Shown here: one piece after another, positions 22,645 through 31,679 of the stretch
Position numbering within the stretch: the first letter of the stretch is position 1
How the letters are laid out: every line of letters starts with the position of its first letter
Assembly: GCF_900099965.1 (NCBI RefSeq)
Contig: NZ_FNDJ01000001.1
Span: forward strand, 419,766 to 483,765
Origin: Nonomuraea jiangxiensis
GTDB taxonomy: Bacteria > Actinomycetota > Actinomycetes > Streptosporangiales > Streptosporangiaceae
Length of the DNA stretch: 64,000 nt
Direction: 5' to 3'
Made by a program: the position numbers and the translations under genes
The notes under the pieces: model-generated
What the model saw: the letters and a program-made list of their open reading frames with translations, nothing else
What the model was told of the DNA's origin: nothing
Database searches by the model: none

Positions 22645-25548
22645 GTGTCGAAGTCCTGGTTACGCAGCTCTCTCGTCGCCGCGGCGGTGGTCGCGGTGGT
22701 CATCCCCCTTACGACAGGGGTCGCCCAAGGTGAACCCGGCGGGCAGTCCCCGGCGCTCCACGACTTCCAGGCGGAGCTCCACGGCAAGCCCGACGTGGAC
22801 AACCGCCAGGGCCGGGTGCCCCCGCCCGCGTCGGCCAGCGCGCGCCGTGCCGGGCCCGCCGCCGACATCCGTTGGAACGCTCTCGGCACCCCGGCCTCCG
22901 TCTCCAGCGCCGAACCGCTGGCCGACGGGCTCGGCTCCGACCCCGAGCAGGCGGCCCGCGCCTACCTCAAGGCCAACGAGGCCGTCTTCGGGCTGCCGGC
23001 GGCGGCCGTCGACACGCTGGAGAAGGTCGCGATCAACCCCATCGGCGCAGGTCACGCGGTGCTGCTGCGCCAGCGGTTCGGTGACCTGCCGGCCGGTGTG
23101 GACGGCCTGGTCGCCGTCGGCGTCGTGGACGGCAAGGTCATGTACGTGACCTCCTCGCTGTCCCGCGCGACGCAGACGCCCCCGGCCGCGACGATCACCG
23201 CGGAGCAGGCCCTCGACATCGCCGCCAGGGACGGTGCCATCGACCTGGCCACGGCGGTCACCAAGCAGGCCACGCCGGTGGCGGTGCCGGCGCCCGACGG
23301 GGTGCACAGCGCGTACCAGGTGGTCCTGATCGGTGGCGGGGAGGGCGAGCCGGCGGCGTACACCACGCACGTGGACGCGGTCAGCGGCGCCATCCTGACC
23401 CGGGAGAACCTGGTGGACCACCACTTCGACCCGGACAACCCGCGCTGGGAGGCCTTCCCGGCGAACCCGCGCGACGACTACTCCTCCCGCGACACCCGCC
23501 AGACCTGGTGCTTCACCAAGGCCCCCGGCTGTGACTACGTGAGCGGCGGCGATCCGGCGACGGGCAAGGCCTGGGACGTGAACCACGCCACCGACACGCC
23601 CACCAACACCAGCATCGGCAACTCGGCCAGGACCGTCGAGAACCGGGCGAGCGGCGACGCCTTCTCCGTCGGCACCCGCTCCAACGTGCTCACGCCGAGC
23701 AGGAACTACGCCTACCCGTGGCGCAACACCTGGTACGAGGCCAAGTGCGACCCGGCCGTGTTCGACCAGGAGGGCGAGGCGGACCTGGAGGCGGCCATGG
23801 CGAACCTGAACGCCATGCACAACCGCATGCACGACTGGTCCTACCGGCTGGGCTTCACCGAGACCGCCTGGAACATGCAGTCCGACAACGGCGACCGCGG
23901 CGGCCTCGGCAACGACCCCGAGCAGGGCAACGCCCAGGCGGGCGCGCGTGTCCTGTCGGTGCGTGACAACGCCAACCAGATCACCGGTCCGGACGGCGTC
24001 GCCCCGATCACGAACATGTACCTGTGGCAGCCGATCGCCGGCTCGTTCTACTCGCCGTGCGTGGACGGCGACTACGACATGTCGGTCATCGGGCACGAGT
24101 ACACGCACGCCATCTCCGGCCGCATGGTCGCAGGCCCGAACGCCGGCTGGAGCGGCGCCCAGGCCGGCGCGATGAACGAGAGCACCTCCGACCTGGTGGC
24201 GATGGAGTACCTGTCCGAGTACGGGTTCCGGCCCGCCGGCGACACCCCGTACGTCACCGGTGGCTACGTGACCGGCGACAAGTCGCGCGGCATCCGGAAC
24301 TACGACATGTCGAAGTCCCCGCTGAACTACAGCGACATCGCCTACGACATCGTCGGCGCGCAGGTGCACGCCGACGGCGAGATCTGGTCGGCCACCCAGT
24401 TCGACGTGCGCGCGGCCTTCGTCAAGCGGTACGGCGACGGCAACGCCAAGCAGCAGAAGGCGTGCGCGGACGGCCAGACGCCGGTCGAGCGCTGCCCGGG
24501 CAACCGCCGCTGGGCGCAGCTGTCGTTCGACGCGCTGCTGCTGATGGCCTCGGGCGCGGTCAGCTACGTCGACCACCGCGACGCGCTGCTGGCGGCCGAC
24601 CGGATGCGTTTCGACGGCAAGAACCAGGACATCATGTGGCGCGCGTTCGCCGAGCACGGCCTGGGCGCGGGGGCGGCGAGCAACGGCGGCAACGACCCCG
24701 ACCCGACGCCGAGCTTCGTCGACCCGGCGGGCAAGAACGGCTCGCTGCAGCTCAAGCCGCTGGGCGAGGCCAAGGGCGCGGCGCTGCGGCTGTACGTGGG
24801 CGACTACGAGGGACGTGCGGTCCCGGTCGCCGACACCGACCCGGCGACGCCGCTCGGCGACACCGTGGAGATGACGCCCGGCGTGTACGACTTCATCGCG
24901 GTGGGCAACGGGTTCGGCCACAAGCGCCTGGACTTCGTGGTGCTGCCGGGCGTGAAGCTGCCGCTGCCGCTGGCCCTGTCGCGTAACCACGCCTCGGCGG
25001 CGAACGGCGCGACGGCCACGGGCGACGGCGTCAACCAGGCCAAGCTGATCGACGAGACCGAGGCCACGAACTGGGCCTCGCTCACCGGGGCCCCGGCCGG
25101 CAAGTCGGTCGTGGTGGACCTGGCGGGCGACAGCCCGGTCAAGGTCGGCAGGGTGCAGGTGAGCGCGATGCTGCGGCCCAGCATCGGCGACCCGGCCGAC
25201 CCGGGGGGGCAGAACCGCTTCTCCAGCCTGCGCTCCTTCGAGGTGCTGGCCTGCAGCCAGGACTGCACCGTGCCGGAGAACTTCAGGAAGATCTACACCA
25301 GCCCGGCGGACGCCTTCAAGTCCGGGCTGCCGCGGCCCAGGGGCGCGGACATGATCTTCAAGTCGTTCGACGTCCGGGACACCAGTGCCACGCACCTGAT
25401 GCTCAGGGCGCTGACCACGCAGTGCACCGGCAACCCGCTGTACCTCGGTGAGCAGGACAACGACCCGAACTCCGCGACGGACTGCGCCACGGCCAGCCCG
25501 CAGCGGAACCAGGTGAGGGCGGCCGAGTTCCAGGCCTTCTCACACTGA
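22645..25548 (+). CDS. Secreted M36 (fungalysin-type) metallopeptidase with C-terminal discoidin-like domain
   Basis: A 967-residue extracellular protease. GTG 22645 follows GGAGGG and starts a signal peptide (LRSSLVAAAVVAVVIPLTTGVAQG). A propeptide with FTP and PepSY-like parts follows (LGSDPEQAARAYLKANEAVFGL, ITAEQALDIAARDG). The M36 catalytic domain carries zinc motif HEYTH (about residues 484-488) in MSVIGHEYTHAISGRM and the downstream glutamate in GAMNESTSDLVAMEYLSEYG, plus NLNAMHNRMHDWSYRLGFTE typical of fungalysins. Residues ~790-960 look like a galactose-binding/discoidin domain (ATNWASLTGAPAGKSVVVDLAG, VGRVQVSAMLRP). Processing by propeptide cleavage is expected. The promoter region is unusually rich in symmetric elements (22554-22622). 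Confidence 0.92.
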   Translation: MSKSWLRSSLVAAAVVAVVIPLTTGVAQGEPGGQSPALHDFQAELHGKPDVDNRQGRVPPPASASARRAGPAADIRWNALGTPASVSSAEPLADGLGSDPEQAARAYLKANEAVFGLPAAAVDTLEKVAINPIGAGHAVLLRQRFGDLPAGVDGLVAVGVVDGKVMYVTSSLSRATQTPPAATITAEQALDIAARDGAIDLATAVTKQATPVAVPAPDGVHSAYQVVLIGGGEGEPAAYTTHVDAVSGAILTRENLVDHHFDPDNPRWEAFPANPRDDYSSRDTRQTWCFTKAPGCDYVSGGDPATGKAWDVNHATDTPTNTSIGNSARTVENRASGDAFSVGTRSNVLTPSRNYAYPWRNTWYEAKCDPAVFDQEGEADLEAAMANLNAMHNRMHDWSYRLGFTETAWNMQSDNGDRGGLGNDPEQGNAQAGARVLSVRDNANQITGPDGVAPITNMYLWQPIAGSFYSPCVDGDYDMSVIGHEYTHAISGRMVAGPNAGWSGAQAGAMNESTSDLVAMEYLSEYGFRPAGDTPYVTGGYVTGDKSRGIRNYDMSKSPLNYSDIAYDIVGAQVHADGEIWSATQFDVRAAFVKRYGDGNAKQQKACADGQTPVERCPGNRRWAQLSFDALLLMASGAVSYVDHRDALLAADRMRFDGKNQDIMWRAFAEHGLGAGAASNGGNDPDPTPSFVDPAGKNGSLQLKPLGEAKGAALRLYVGDYEGRAVPVADTDPATPLGDTVEMTPGVYDFIAVGNGFGHKRLDFVVLPGVKLPLPLALSRNHASAANGATATGDGVNQAKLIDETEATNWASLTGAPAGKSVVVDLAGDSPVKVGRVQVSAMLRPSIGDPADPGGQNRFSSLRSFEVLACSQDCTVPENFRKIYTSPADAFKSGLPRPRGADMIFKSFDVRDTSATHLMLRALTTQCTGNPLYLGEQDNDPNSATDCATASPQRNQVRAAEFQAFSH

Positions 25549-25558
25549 CCCCCAGGAT

Positions 25559-25599
25559 CGCGGCCCGCGCTCCCCGGTTCCCCAGGGGCGCGGGCCGCG
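25559..25599. terminator. Bidirectional hairpin terminator
   Basis: CGCGGCCCGCGC (25559-25570) pairs perfectly with GCGCGGGCCGCG (25588-25599) around a 17-nt loop, between the convergent protease and small secreted-protein genes. There is no U-tract, as is usual in high-GC actinobacteria. Confidence 0.7.
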
Positions 25600-25637
25600 C
25601 CGGGGGCCGGGCCTCGATACGTGGCTGGGGCGGCGGA

Positions 25638-26066
25638 TCAGTAGATGCGGTACTTGCGGCCGCAGTTGTCGAACTTGCCGGCCCAGCAGGTGAAGGTGTA
25701 GACCTTCTTGATCCCGCGGCCGCTCCAGCTGCCGACGGTCTTGCCGTCCCAGGACCGGTTGAACTTGTGCCAGGAGCCGTTCTGGTAGTACTCGAACCAG
25801 ACCCAGCCCTTCTTGCCGCCGCGCTTGTCCACGCCGTTCCACTTCGTGAAGACCTTGCCGCCGCTCTTCCACGTCTTGCCGAAGGTGTAGGCCTTGCGGT
25901 CGCTGGAGAAGAACTTCCCCCAGTTCCCGGAGCCGGCGGTCGACGCGGACGCGGTGGCGGACTGAGTGGCGGACTGGGTGGCCGCCTGGGCGGAGGCGGG
26001 GCTGAGGGCCAGTCCCGCGAAGGCCACGGAACCGGCCATGGCCGCGATCGCCAGAGTCTTACGCAT
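25638..26066 (-). CDS. Small secreted basic protein, unknown function
   Basis: A 142-residue protein with a clear signal peptide (MRKTLAIAAMAGSVAFAGLALSPASAQAA). A Ser/Thr/Ala/Gln-rich linker with repeated ATQS units follows (residues 29-48), then a mature domain of about 95 residues rich in Lys, Trp, Tyr and Gly: NWGKFFSSDRKAYTFGKTWKSG, GWVWFEYYQNGSWHKFNRSW, and C-terminal VYTFTCWAGKFDNCGRKYRIY with two Cys that probably form a disulfide. The aromatic, basic beta-strand pattern suggests a compact extracellular or wall-binding domain. Family not recognised. GGAGGAA-type ribosome site before the ATG. Convergent with the M36 protease. Confidence 0.8.
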   Translation of the reverse strand: MRKTLAIAAMAGSVAFAGLALSPASAQAATQSATQSATASASTAGSGNWGKFFSSDRKAYTFGKTWKSGGKVFTKWNGVDKRGGKKGWVWFEYYQNGSWHKFNRSWDGKTVGSWSGRGIKKVYTFTCWAGKFDNCGRKYRIY

Positions 26067-26194
26067 TCGAGGTTCCTCCCCCTTGTCGTGCTGCCGGGCG
26101 GTCCGGCAGGAAGGACACTACGGAGACCTCAAGCGATCAACCGCGCACAAATCCACACATCCGGAGTGACGGGGGACACACCCCGCCCGGGGGG

Positions 26195-27460
26195 TCAGGA
26201 AGTCGCGGGCCGGGCGGCCGGTCCGTCCAGCCGGGGCAGGAGGAGCGGCGACCGCGACGCCTTGGCCCGGGCGCCGGAGTCCGGGCCGCACAGCGTGAGC
26301 AAGGTGTGGTCGGCGAGCGCGTAGTCGATCGGGCTCGGCTGGATGACGCCGTTCTCGTCGATCGTCTGGTAGTTGGCGAGGTTGACCCCGAACGAGTTCT
26401 GGCGCTCGCCGTCCGCGCTGGTCAGGGACTGCGTGGTCATGCCCCAGACACCGCCGGTGTGGCCCCAGAACCGGCCGCACGGCAGGTCGAGGGCGAGGAG
26501 GCCGAGGCCGTACGGGATGGCGATGCTTCCGGACAGCACGGGCACCGTCTTCTGCATCTCGGCCAGCTCCGCCGCGCCGAGCAGCTTGCCGCGGAACAGC
26601 GCCCGGTAGAACTGGTCGAGGTCCTCCATCGTGGACACGAGCGCGCCCGCCGTGCCGGCCCATGACATGTCGTAGACGCTGAAGTCCCGCGGCGGGTCGA
26701 AGGTCCCGAGCAGCGACTCGTACCCCTTGGAGTGCGGTCCCGGGATGACCGGGGTGCGCGGGAACGACGTGTGCCGCAGCCCGGCCCTGCGGATCACGTC
26801 ACGGGTGATGTACTGCTCCGCGTCCTGGCCGGTCACCTTCTCCAGGAGCAGGCCGGCGATCACGTAGTTCGTGTTGGAGTACACCCCCGGCGTCGCTCCC
26901 GGCTCGCCCGTCGGGGGCGCGTCCAGGCCGATCCTGGCCAGTTCCGCGGGGGCGAACCGGCGGAAGCGGTTCTCCTCCAGGCTCTCGACGGTGGTGAAGA
27001 TCACCTGGGTGTGGTTGGCGATGTGGCTGGTGTGGTTGAGGATCATCCGCACGGTGATCCGGTCGCCGCGGTCGTCGGGGAACAGGTCCGGCAGGTAGCG
27101 GCCGATCGGCGCGTCCAGGTCGATGGTGCCGCGGGCCACCTGCCGCAGCACGGCCACGGCGGTGAACGTCTTGGTGATGCTGCCGACGCGGTGCACCATG
27201 TCGGGGCTCACCGGGCGCCGCGTCTGTGTGTCGGCGACTCCGGAGGCGCCCTTCCACGTCCGGCTCCCGTCGCGTACGTGGCTGTAGATGCCGTACATCC
27301 CTGCGTCGACCACGGCGTCCAGCGACCGGCGCAACTCCTGCCGGTCGAGCCCGGCTGTGTCCGCCCCCGCGGCCGTGGCGGGTGCGGTCAGGACGCCGGT
27401 CACGAGGAGCGCGCTCGTTGCGATCTTCAGTAATAGGCGAGAACTCATGGCCGTCAGCAT
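26195..27460 (-). CDS. Secreted serine hydrolase, beta-lactamase/DD-carboxypeptidase (S12) family
   Basis: A 421-residue protein (ATG 27460; ATG 27448, MSSRLLLK, is an equally good start). It has a Sec signal peptide (LLLKIATSALLVTGVLTAPATAAG). Class C-type motifs: SxxK in VGSITKTFTAVAVLRQV, YxN in GVYSNTNYVIAGLLLEKVTG and the HTGG-like third motif in GRFWGHTGGVWGM. Segments WKGASGVADTQTRRPVSPDMVHR and ITVRMILNHTSHI are typical of D-alanyl-D-alanine carboxypeptidase/esterase members of the family. It may trim peptidoglycan peptides or hydrolyse esters outside the cell. Divergent from the LacI gene across a region with a long imperfect inverted repeat (27461-27528). Confidence 0.9.
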   Translation of the reverse strand: MLTAMSSRLLLKIATSALLVTGVLTAPATAAGADTAGLDRQELRRSLDAVVDAGMYGIYSHVRDGSRTWKGASGVADTQTRRPVSPDMVHRVGSITKTFTAVAVLRQVARGTIDLDAPIGRYLPDLFPDDRGDRITVRMILNHTSHIANHTQVIFTTVESLEENRFRRFAPAELARIGLDAPPTGEPGATPGVYSNTNYVIAGLLLEKVTGQDAEQYITRDVIRRAGLRHTSFPRTPVIPGPHSKGYESLLGTFDPPRDFSVYDMSWAGTAGALVSTMEDLDQFYRALFRGKLLGAAELAEMQKTVPVLSGSIAIPYGLGLLALDLPCGRFWGHTGGVWGMTTQSLTSADGERQNSFGVNLANYQTIDENGVIQPSPIDYALADHTLLTLCGPDSGARAKASRSPLLLPRLDGPAARPATS

Positions 27461-27528
27461 GTCCTCGATGATGACGGCGGGTAAGTCCGCTGTGTCATCG
27501 CCTCCACATGACAGAAGTCATCGAGGAC
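27461..27528. promoter_or_regulatory. Nested inverted repeats in the serine hydrolase/LacI intergenic region
   Basis: Outer arms GTCCTCGATGA (27461-27471) and TCATCGAGGAC (27518-27528) enclose an inner pair TGTCAT/ATGACA (27493-27498 and 27508-27513). The region directly abuts the hydrolase start and lies 90 nt from the LacI start. It could be an operator or a leader structure; the long left-hand spacing makes a simple operator uncertain. Confidence 0.35.
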
Positions 27529-27617
27529 TCGGGCGCGGGCTGCTGTGGATGGGCAGTGCCCCTCGCACGCAGTACCCTTCATAACCGGTCGGCCGCCCCC
27601 GAGGAAGGACACCGCGG

Positions 27618-28646
27618 ATGCCCCATGCGGCGAGGCCCACGGTCACGCTGCACGACGTGGCCGCCGCGGCGGGAGTCTCGGTCTCCACCGCGTCCAGGGT
27701 CCTGGGCGGCAGCAGCCGCAAGGTCGCGCCCGAGTACGAGGCCCGCGTACTGGCCGCGGCGGAGGCCCTGCGTTACACGGTGGACGCCTCCGCGCGGGCG
27801 ATGCGCCGGGCGAGCGACGCGGTCGCGCTCGTCGCCGACGACCTGACGACGCCCTCCATCGGCATGGTGGTGGCCGCCATGGAACGCGAGGCCCGGACGG
27901 CCGGAGCCTTCGTCACGGTCTCGTCCACCATGGGCGTTCCGGACCGCCAGCTGGAGACCGTGCGCCTGCTGCGGGCGCTGCGCCCGCGCGCGCTCGTGCT
28001 CACCTCCAGCCGGTTCATGGCGGACGCGCTCGAAGGCGGGCTGGGCAGGGAACTCCGCTCGTACGAACGCGACGGCGGCCGGGTCGTGATCGTCGGCGAG
28101 GCGGACCCGCCTTTCGACGCGATCGGCTTCGACAATTACCGCGCCGGATTTTCTGCGGGCGCCTTCGTCGCGCGATCCGGGCATCGCCGGGTGGCGATAT
28201 TCGGCGGCTCCGCAGAACTACGCAACATGTCCGACCGTACGGCCGGATTCGTCGCCGGACTGCGGGCCGGAGGGGTGGCCGAGCGGGACGTCCGGATCGA
28301 TCACTGCCCGGTCAGCCGGGCCGGCGGATTCCAGGCGGCGGAACGGTTGGCGGCGGCGGGAATGGACGGCCGGGAGGCGGTTCTCGCGGCCAACGACCTC
28401 ATCGCCGTCGGCGCACTGTCGGGTTTCCGGGCCGCGGGTGTGCGGGTTCCCGAGGACGTTTCCGTGACGGGGATCGACGACATTCCGCTCGCCGGTGACG
28501 TGACGCCGCGGCTGACGACGGTGGCGCTGCCGCTGGCGCACGCCGGCGCGGAGGCGATCCGCTTCGCGCTGGGGGAGGCGGCGGCCACGCCCCGGCGGCT
28601 GACCCTCGAAGGGCGACTGATCGTCCGCGAGAGCACCCGTCCCTGA
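27618..28646 (+). CDS. LacI-family transcriptional regulator
   Basis: A 342-residue regulator with GAAGGA 9 nt before the ATG. N-terminal HTH: VTLHDVAAAAGVSVSTASRVLGGSSRKV, with the hinge helix near EALRYTVDASARAM. The periplasmic-binding-like effector domain follows: VALVADDLTTPSIGMVVAAM, RALVLTSSRF, FDAIGFDNYRAGFSAGAFVARSGHRRVAIFGG, AVLAANDLIAVGALSGFRAAG and VTGIDDIPLAGDVTPRLTTVALPL. It probably senses a sugar or sugar-like ligand. Its likely targets are the oxidoreductase/DUF6807/cupin operon that follows on the same strand and the divergent serine hydrolase. A hairpin overlaps its stop codon. Confidence 0.93.
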   Translation: MPHAARPTVTLHDVAAAAGVSVSTASRVLGGSSRKVAPEYEARVLAAAEALRYTVDASARAMRRASDAVALVADDLTTPSIGMVVAAMEREARTAGAFVTVSSTMGVPDRQLETVRLLRALRPRALVLTSSRFMADALEGGLGRELRSYERDGGRVVIVGEADPPFDAIGFDNYRAGFSAGAFVARSGHRRVAIFGGSAELRNMSDRTAGFVAGLRAGGVAERDVRIDHCPVSRAGGFQAAERLAAAGMDGREAVLAANDLIAVGALSGFRAAGVRVPEDVSVTGIDDIPLAGDVTPRLTTVALPLAHAGAEAIRFALGEAAATPRRLTLEGRLIVRESTRP

Positions 28647-28661
28647 CCTCCGTGGTCAGGG
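28641..28661 (+). terminator. Hairpin overlapping the LacI stop codon
   Basis: CCCTGACC (28641-28648) pairs with GGTCAGGG (28654-28661) around a 5-nt loop; the TGA stop lies in the left arm. A compact, likely intrinsic terminator separating the regulator from the next operon. Confidence 0.6.
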
Positions 28662-28847
28662 GCCCGGGGGCCGGCTCAAGCGGACGTTCACGGGAGTCGA
28701 TCGGTCAGGCGAAGCCGCCGCTCCGGGTTCTCACCGGACACTCTTGACGCTCCCGTGAAGCCGTGCAAATGTGCGGAATACGTTTTCCCGATCACCGAGC
28801 CGCAGTCCGAGATCGACGATCCTGACCCCCACAGGAGAGAAATCCAG

Positions 28848-29945
28848 ATGTCCCAACGGAAATACCGGGCCGCGATCATCGGGACCGGTGCCATCGCGCA
28901 CGCCCACGCCAAGGCGGTGCTCGGCTCCGGCCGGGCGAGCCTGGTGGCGGTGGCCGACGTGGACGCCGGCCGGGCGAGCGAGTTCGCCGCCACGTACGAC
29001 GTGCCACGCAGCCACGCCAGCGCGGAGGAGCTGCTGCGCGCGGAGGAGCTGAACTTCGTGCACCTGTGCACGCCGCCCAAGCTGCACGCCCCGCTGGCCC
29101 TGGCCTGCCTGGAGGCCGGGGTGACGGCGCTGGTGGAGAAGCCGCCCACGCTCTCGCTCGCCGAGTTCGACACCCTGATCGAGGCCGAGCGCCGCTCGAA
29201 CGCGCACGTCGCGACCGTCCTGCAGCACCGCTTCGGGGCCGGCGCGCTGCGCCTGCGCAGACTGGCGGACGCCGGCGAACTGGGCCGCCCGCTGCTGGCG
29301 ACCAGCCTCACCCAGTGGTACCGCGACGGGGACTACTACGCGATGCCGTGGCGTGGCACCTGGGAGTCCGAGGGCGGCGGGCCCACGATGGGGCACGGCA
29401 TCCACCAGTTCGACCTGCTGTTCTCGGTGCTCGGGCCGTGGCGCGAGGTCACGGCCGTGGCGGCCCGCCGGTCCCGCGACGTGGACACCGAGGACGTGTC
29501 GATGGCGCTGGTGACGTTCGAGAGCGGCGCGGTCGCCACGATCGTGAACTCGGTCGTGTCCCCGCGGCAGACCTCCCAACTGCGCTTCGACTACGAGCAC
29601 GCCACGGTGGAGGTCGACCACCTGTACGGCTACACCGACGACGACTGGACCATGACCCCGGCGCCGGGCCACGAGAAGGTGGCCGCCCTGTGGGCGGAGG
29701 GTCACACCGACGTGCCCAGCGGCCACCCCGGCTGGCTCACCGCCGTGCTCGACGCGCTCGACCAGGGCCAGGCGCCGCCGGTGACCACCTCCGACGCCCG
29801 GCGCACGATGGAGTTCATCGCCGCCCTGTACGCCTCGTCCTTCACCGGTGAGCGCGTGCGGAGCGGGCAGATCACCGCCGGCAGCCCGTTCGCCCTGAGC
29901 ATGGAGGGCACGGGCGCCCCCTGGGAGAAGGTGAGGAACAAGTGA
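28848..29945 (+). CDS. Gfo/Idh/MocA-family oxidoreductase
   Basis: A 365-residue NAD(P)-dependent dehydrogenase-like protein. ATG 28848 is preferred because AGGAGAG lies 8 nt upstream. The Rossmann fold is YRAAIIGTGAIAHAHAKAVL (GxGxxA), then VAVADVDAGRASEFAATYDV, VHLCTPPKLHAPLALACLEAGVTALVEKPP (the EKP motif with catalytic Lys) and the C-terminal domain with GGGPTMGHGIHQFDLLFSVLG, supplying the H/D-containing helix of the sugar site. The family oxidises or reduces sugar and inositol rings. It overlaps the DUF6807 gene by 4 nt (GTGA), so it starts a coupled three-gene operon. Confidence 0.92.
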   Translation: MSQRKYRAAIIGTGAIAHAHAKAVLGSGRASLVAVADVDAGRASEFAATYDVPRSHASAEELLRAEELNFVHLCTPPKLHAPLALACLEAGVTALVEKPPTLSLAEFDTLIEAERRSNAHVATVLQHRFGAGALRLRRLADAGELGRPLLATSLTQWYRDGDYYAMPWRGTWESEGGGPTMGHGIHQFDLLFSVLGPWREVTAVAARRSRDVDTEDVSMALVTFESGAVATIVNSVVSPRQTSQLRFDYEHATVEVDHLYGYTDDDWTMTPAPGHEKVAALWAEGHTDVPSGHPGWLTAVLDALDQGQAPPVTTSDARRTMEFIAALYASSFTGERVRSGQITAGSPFALSMEGTGAPWEKVRNK

Positions 29946-30859
29946 CCCTACGGGCCAACCACGCGCTCGGCCGCTCGGTCGCCGTCACTGCGGGCGACGT
30001 CGAGTTGTTCACCTACGTCTACCGGCCGGACACGCCGGTACTGGAGTCGCCGAAACCGTACCTGCATCCCGTCCGCACCCTCGGCGGTGCGCTGGTGTCG
30101 CTGTTCCGGCCGCACGACCATGTCTGGCACAAGGGCATCGCCTGGTCGCTGCCGCACGTGGGGGAGCACAACTTCTGGGGCGGGCCGACGTACGTACAGG
30201 GGGAGTACGTGCAGCTCGACAACAACGGCAGCGCCACGCACCGCGAGATGACCACGCTGGCGGCCCGGGACGGCCGGGTCGAGCTCGGGCACACGCTCGG
30301 CTGGACCGCGCAGGCGGGCGACCCGGTGATCGAGGAGCGGCGGGCCCTGACCGCGCTCCTCGTGGACGACGCGACCTGGGCGCTGCTGTTCGACACGGCC
30401 ATGACGAACGTGTCCGGCGGCACGATCGACTTCGGCTCCCCGACCACGAAGGGCCGCGAGAACGCCGGATACGGCGGCCTCTTCTGGCGCGGCCCCCGGT
30501 CGTTCACCAACGGCGTCATCCAGTCGCCCGGCGGGGCGGGCGGCGACGAGTTGCGCGGCACGCGGGCGGAGTGGTTCGGCTTCCGCGGCCGGCACGACGA
30601 GACCGGCGAACACTCGACGATCGTCATGGTGGACGACACCGCGAACCCGCGGCACCCGCCGCAATGGTTCGCGCGCAGCGAGCAGTTCGCGTGCCTGTGC
30701 CCGGCGCCGTTCTTCAGCGAGGAGGTGCCGCTGCCGGACGGCGAGACCATGCGCTTCCGGTACGCGGTCCTGATCGCCGACGGCGACCGCGGCCCGGACG
30801 GTTGCGCCCGGCTGGCCGAGCAGGGCAGGCAGGCACTGGCCGGAGCGGCGGGGTCATGA
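29942..30859 (+). CDS. DUF6807 (PmoA-like) family protein
   Basis: A 305-residue cytoplasmic protein, GTG start overlapping the previous stop. Family signatures: YVYRPDTPVLESPKPYLHPVRTLGG, SLFRPHDHVWHKGIAWSLPHVGEHNFWGGPTYV, ERRALTALLVDDATWALLFDTAMTNVSGGTIDFGSPTTKGRENAGYGGLFWRGPRSF and EWFGFRGRHDE. Proteins of this family (annotated PmoA or DUF6807) usually sit beside Gfo/Idh/MocA dehydrogenases and LacI regulators; a beta-sandwich with conserved His residues suggests a carbohydrate-active role, but the reaction is not established. The next gene overlaps it by 4 nt. Confidence 0.85.
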   Translation: MTLRANHALGRSVAVTAGDVELFTYVYRPDTPVLESPKPYLHPVRTLGGALVSLFRPHDHVWHKGIAWSLPHVGEHNFWGGPTYVQGEYVQLDNNGSATHREMTTLAARDGRVELGHTLGWTAQAGDPVIEERRALTALLVDDATWALLFDTAMTNVSGGTIDFGSPTTKGRENAGYGGLFWRGPRSFTNGVIQSPGGAGGDELRGTRAEWFGFRGRHDETGEHSTIVMVDDTANPRHPPQWFARSEQFACLCPAPFFSEEVPLPDGETMRFRYAVLIADGDRGPDGCARLAEQGRQALAGAAGS

Positions 30860-31674
30860 CGTTCCCCGGGGGCACGTCGGTCAGCCGGCTGTCGGTCTAC
30901 TCGGGTTCCGCCTGCGCCGACGGCCTGGAAGGCGGCACGCCGCACCTGCACACGGCCTCCACCGAGGCGTACGTGGTCGTCGGCGGGCACGGCGCGCTGC
31001 TCACGCTGGACCTGAACGGCTTGCGCGAGACGCGGCTGAGCGCCGGCTCCACCGTGTGGTTCACGCCCGGCACCATCCACCGCGCGGTCAACCACGGCGA
31101 CCTGGAGGTCGTGGTCGTCATGCAGAACGCCGGGCTGCCCGAGGCGGGCGACGCCGTCATGACGTTCCCGCCGGAGATCGTGTCCGACCCGGAGCGCTAC
31201 CGAGCCGCCGCCACCCTGCCCTCCGGACCGCCCGCAACCGCCCTGCCCTCCGGACCGCCCGCAACCACCTTGCCCGCCGTGCCCGGACTGCCTGCCGCCG
31301 GCCCTCCTGCCGTCGCCCCACATGACGTCGAGGAGGCCGTCGCGCGGCGGCGGGATCTGGCCGTCGAGGGGTTCCTGCGGCTGGCGGACAGCGCCGCCCG
31401 CGGCGACCTCGGCCCCCTCCGGCGGTTCTACGACAGCGCCGTCGCGCTGGTCCGCCCCAGGGTGGCGGACTGGCGGGCGATCTGGGAGGACACGGTCGCC
31501 CGGGAGACCCGTCACACCGCCGCGATTCTGGACGCCCTGGAACAAGGCGACGGAGCCCACCTCAGCCGGTCGGCCCTGATGGAGAGCCCGCCGGAGAGGC
31601 GATGGGGGATGTGCGGGCACCTGCGCGCGCACGACGTCACCCACCCCATCGTGCGCACCCCGGAACAGGATTAG
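30856..31674 (+). CDS. Cupin-domain protein with helical C-terminal domain
   Basis: A 272-residue protein, ATG 30856 overlapping the DUF6807 stop (ATGA). Residues 10-105 are a cupin: GGTPHLHTASTEAYVVVGGHGAL (metal-binding HxH...E) and GSTVWFTPGTIHRAVNHGDLEVVVVMQ (second His). A Pro/Ala/Leu-rich linker follows that holds a 9-residue tandem repeat, LPSGPPAT(A/T), from a 27-bp DNA duplication (31214-31267). Residues ~155-272 are helical (DVEEAVARRRDLAVEGFLRLADSAARGD, WRAIWEDTVARETRHTAAILDALEQG) and end in LRAHDVTHPIVRTPEQD. Probably a sugar isomerase- or dioxygenase-type metal cupin acting with the two upstream enzymes. Confidence 0.85.
   Translation: MTFPGGTSVSRLSVYSGSACADGLEGGTPHLHTASTEAYVVVGGHGALLTLDLNGLRETRLSAGSTVWFTPGTIHRAVNHGDLEVVVVMQNAGLPEAGDAVMTFPPEIVSDPERYRAAATLPSGPPATALPSGPPATTLPAVPGLPAAGPPAVAPHDVEEAVARRRDLAVEGFLRLADSAARGDLGPLRRFYDSAVALVRPRVADWRAIWEDTVARETRHTAAILDALEQGDGAHLSRSALMESPPERRWGMCGHLRAHDVTHPIVRTPEQD
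31214..31267 (+). repeat. 27-bp tandem duplication in the cupin linker
   Basis: Two adjacent 27-bp units (31214-31240 and 31241-31267) differ only at the last base and encode two copies of a nine-residue Pro-rich unit. Confidence 0.9.
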
Positions 31675-31679
31675 CGACA

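Noticed and set aside
22660-25395. 911-codon minus-strand frame opposite the M36 protease
   Set aside because: Repetitive V/G/R/H text without signal or domain; the plus strand carries the clear protease.
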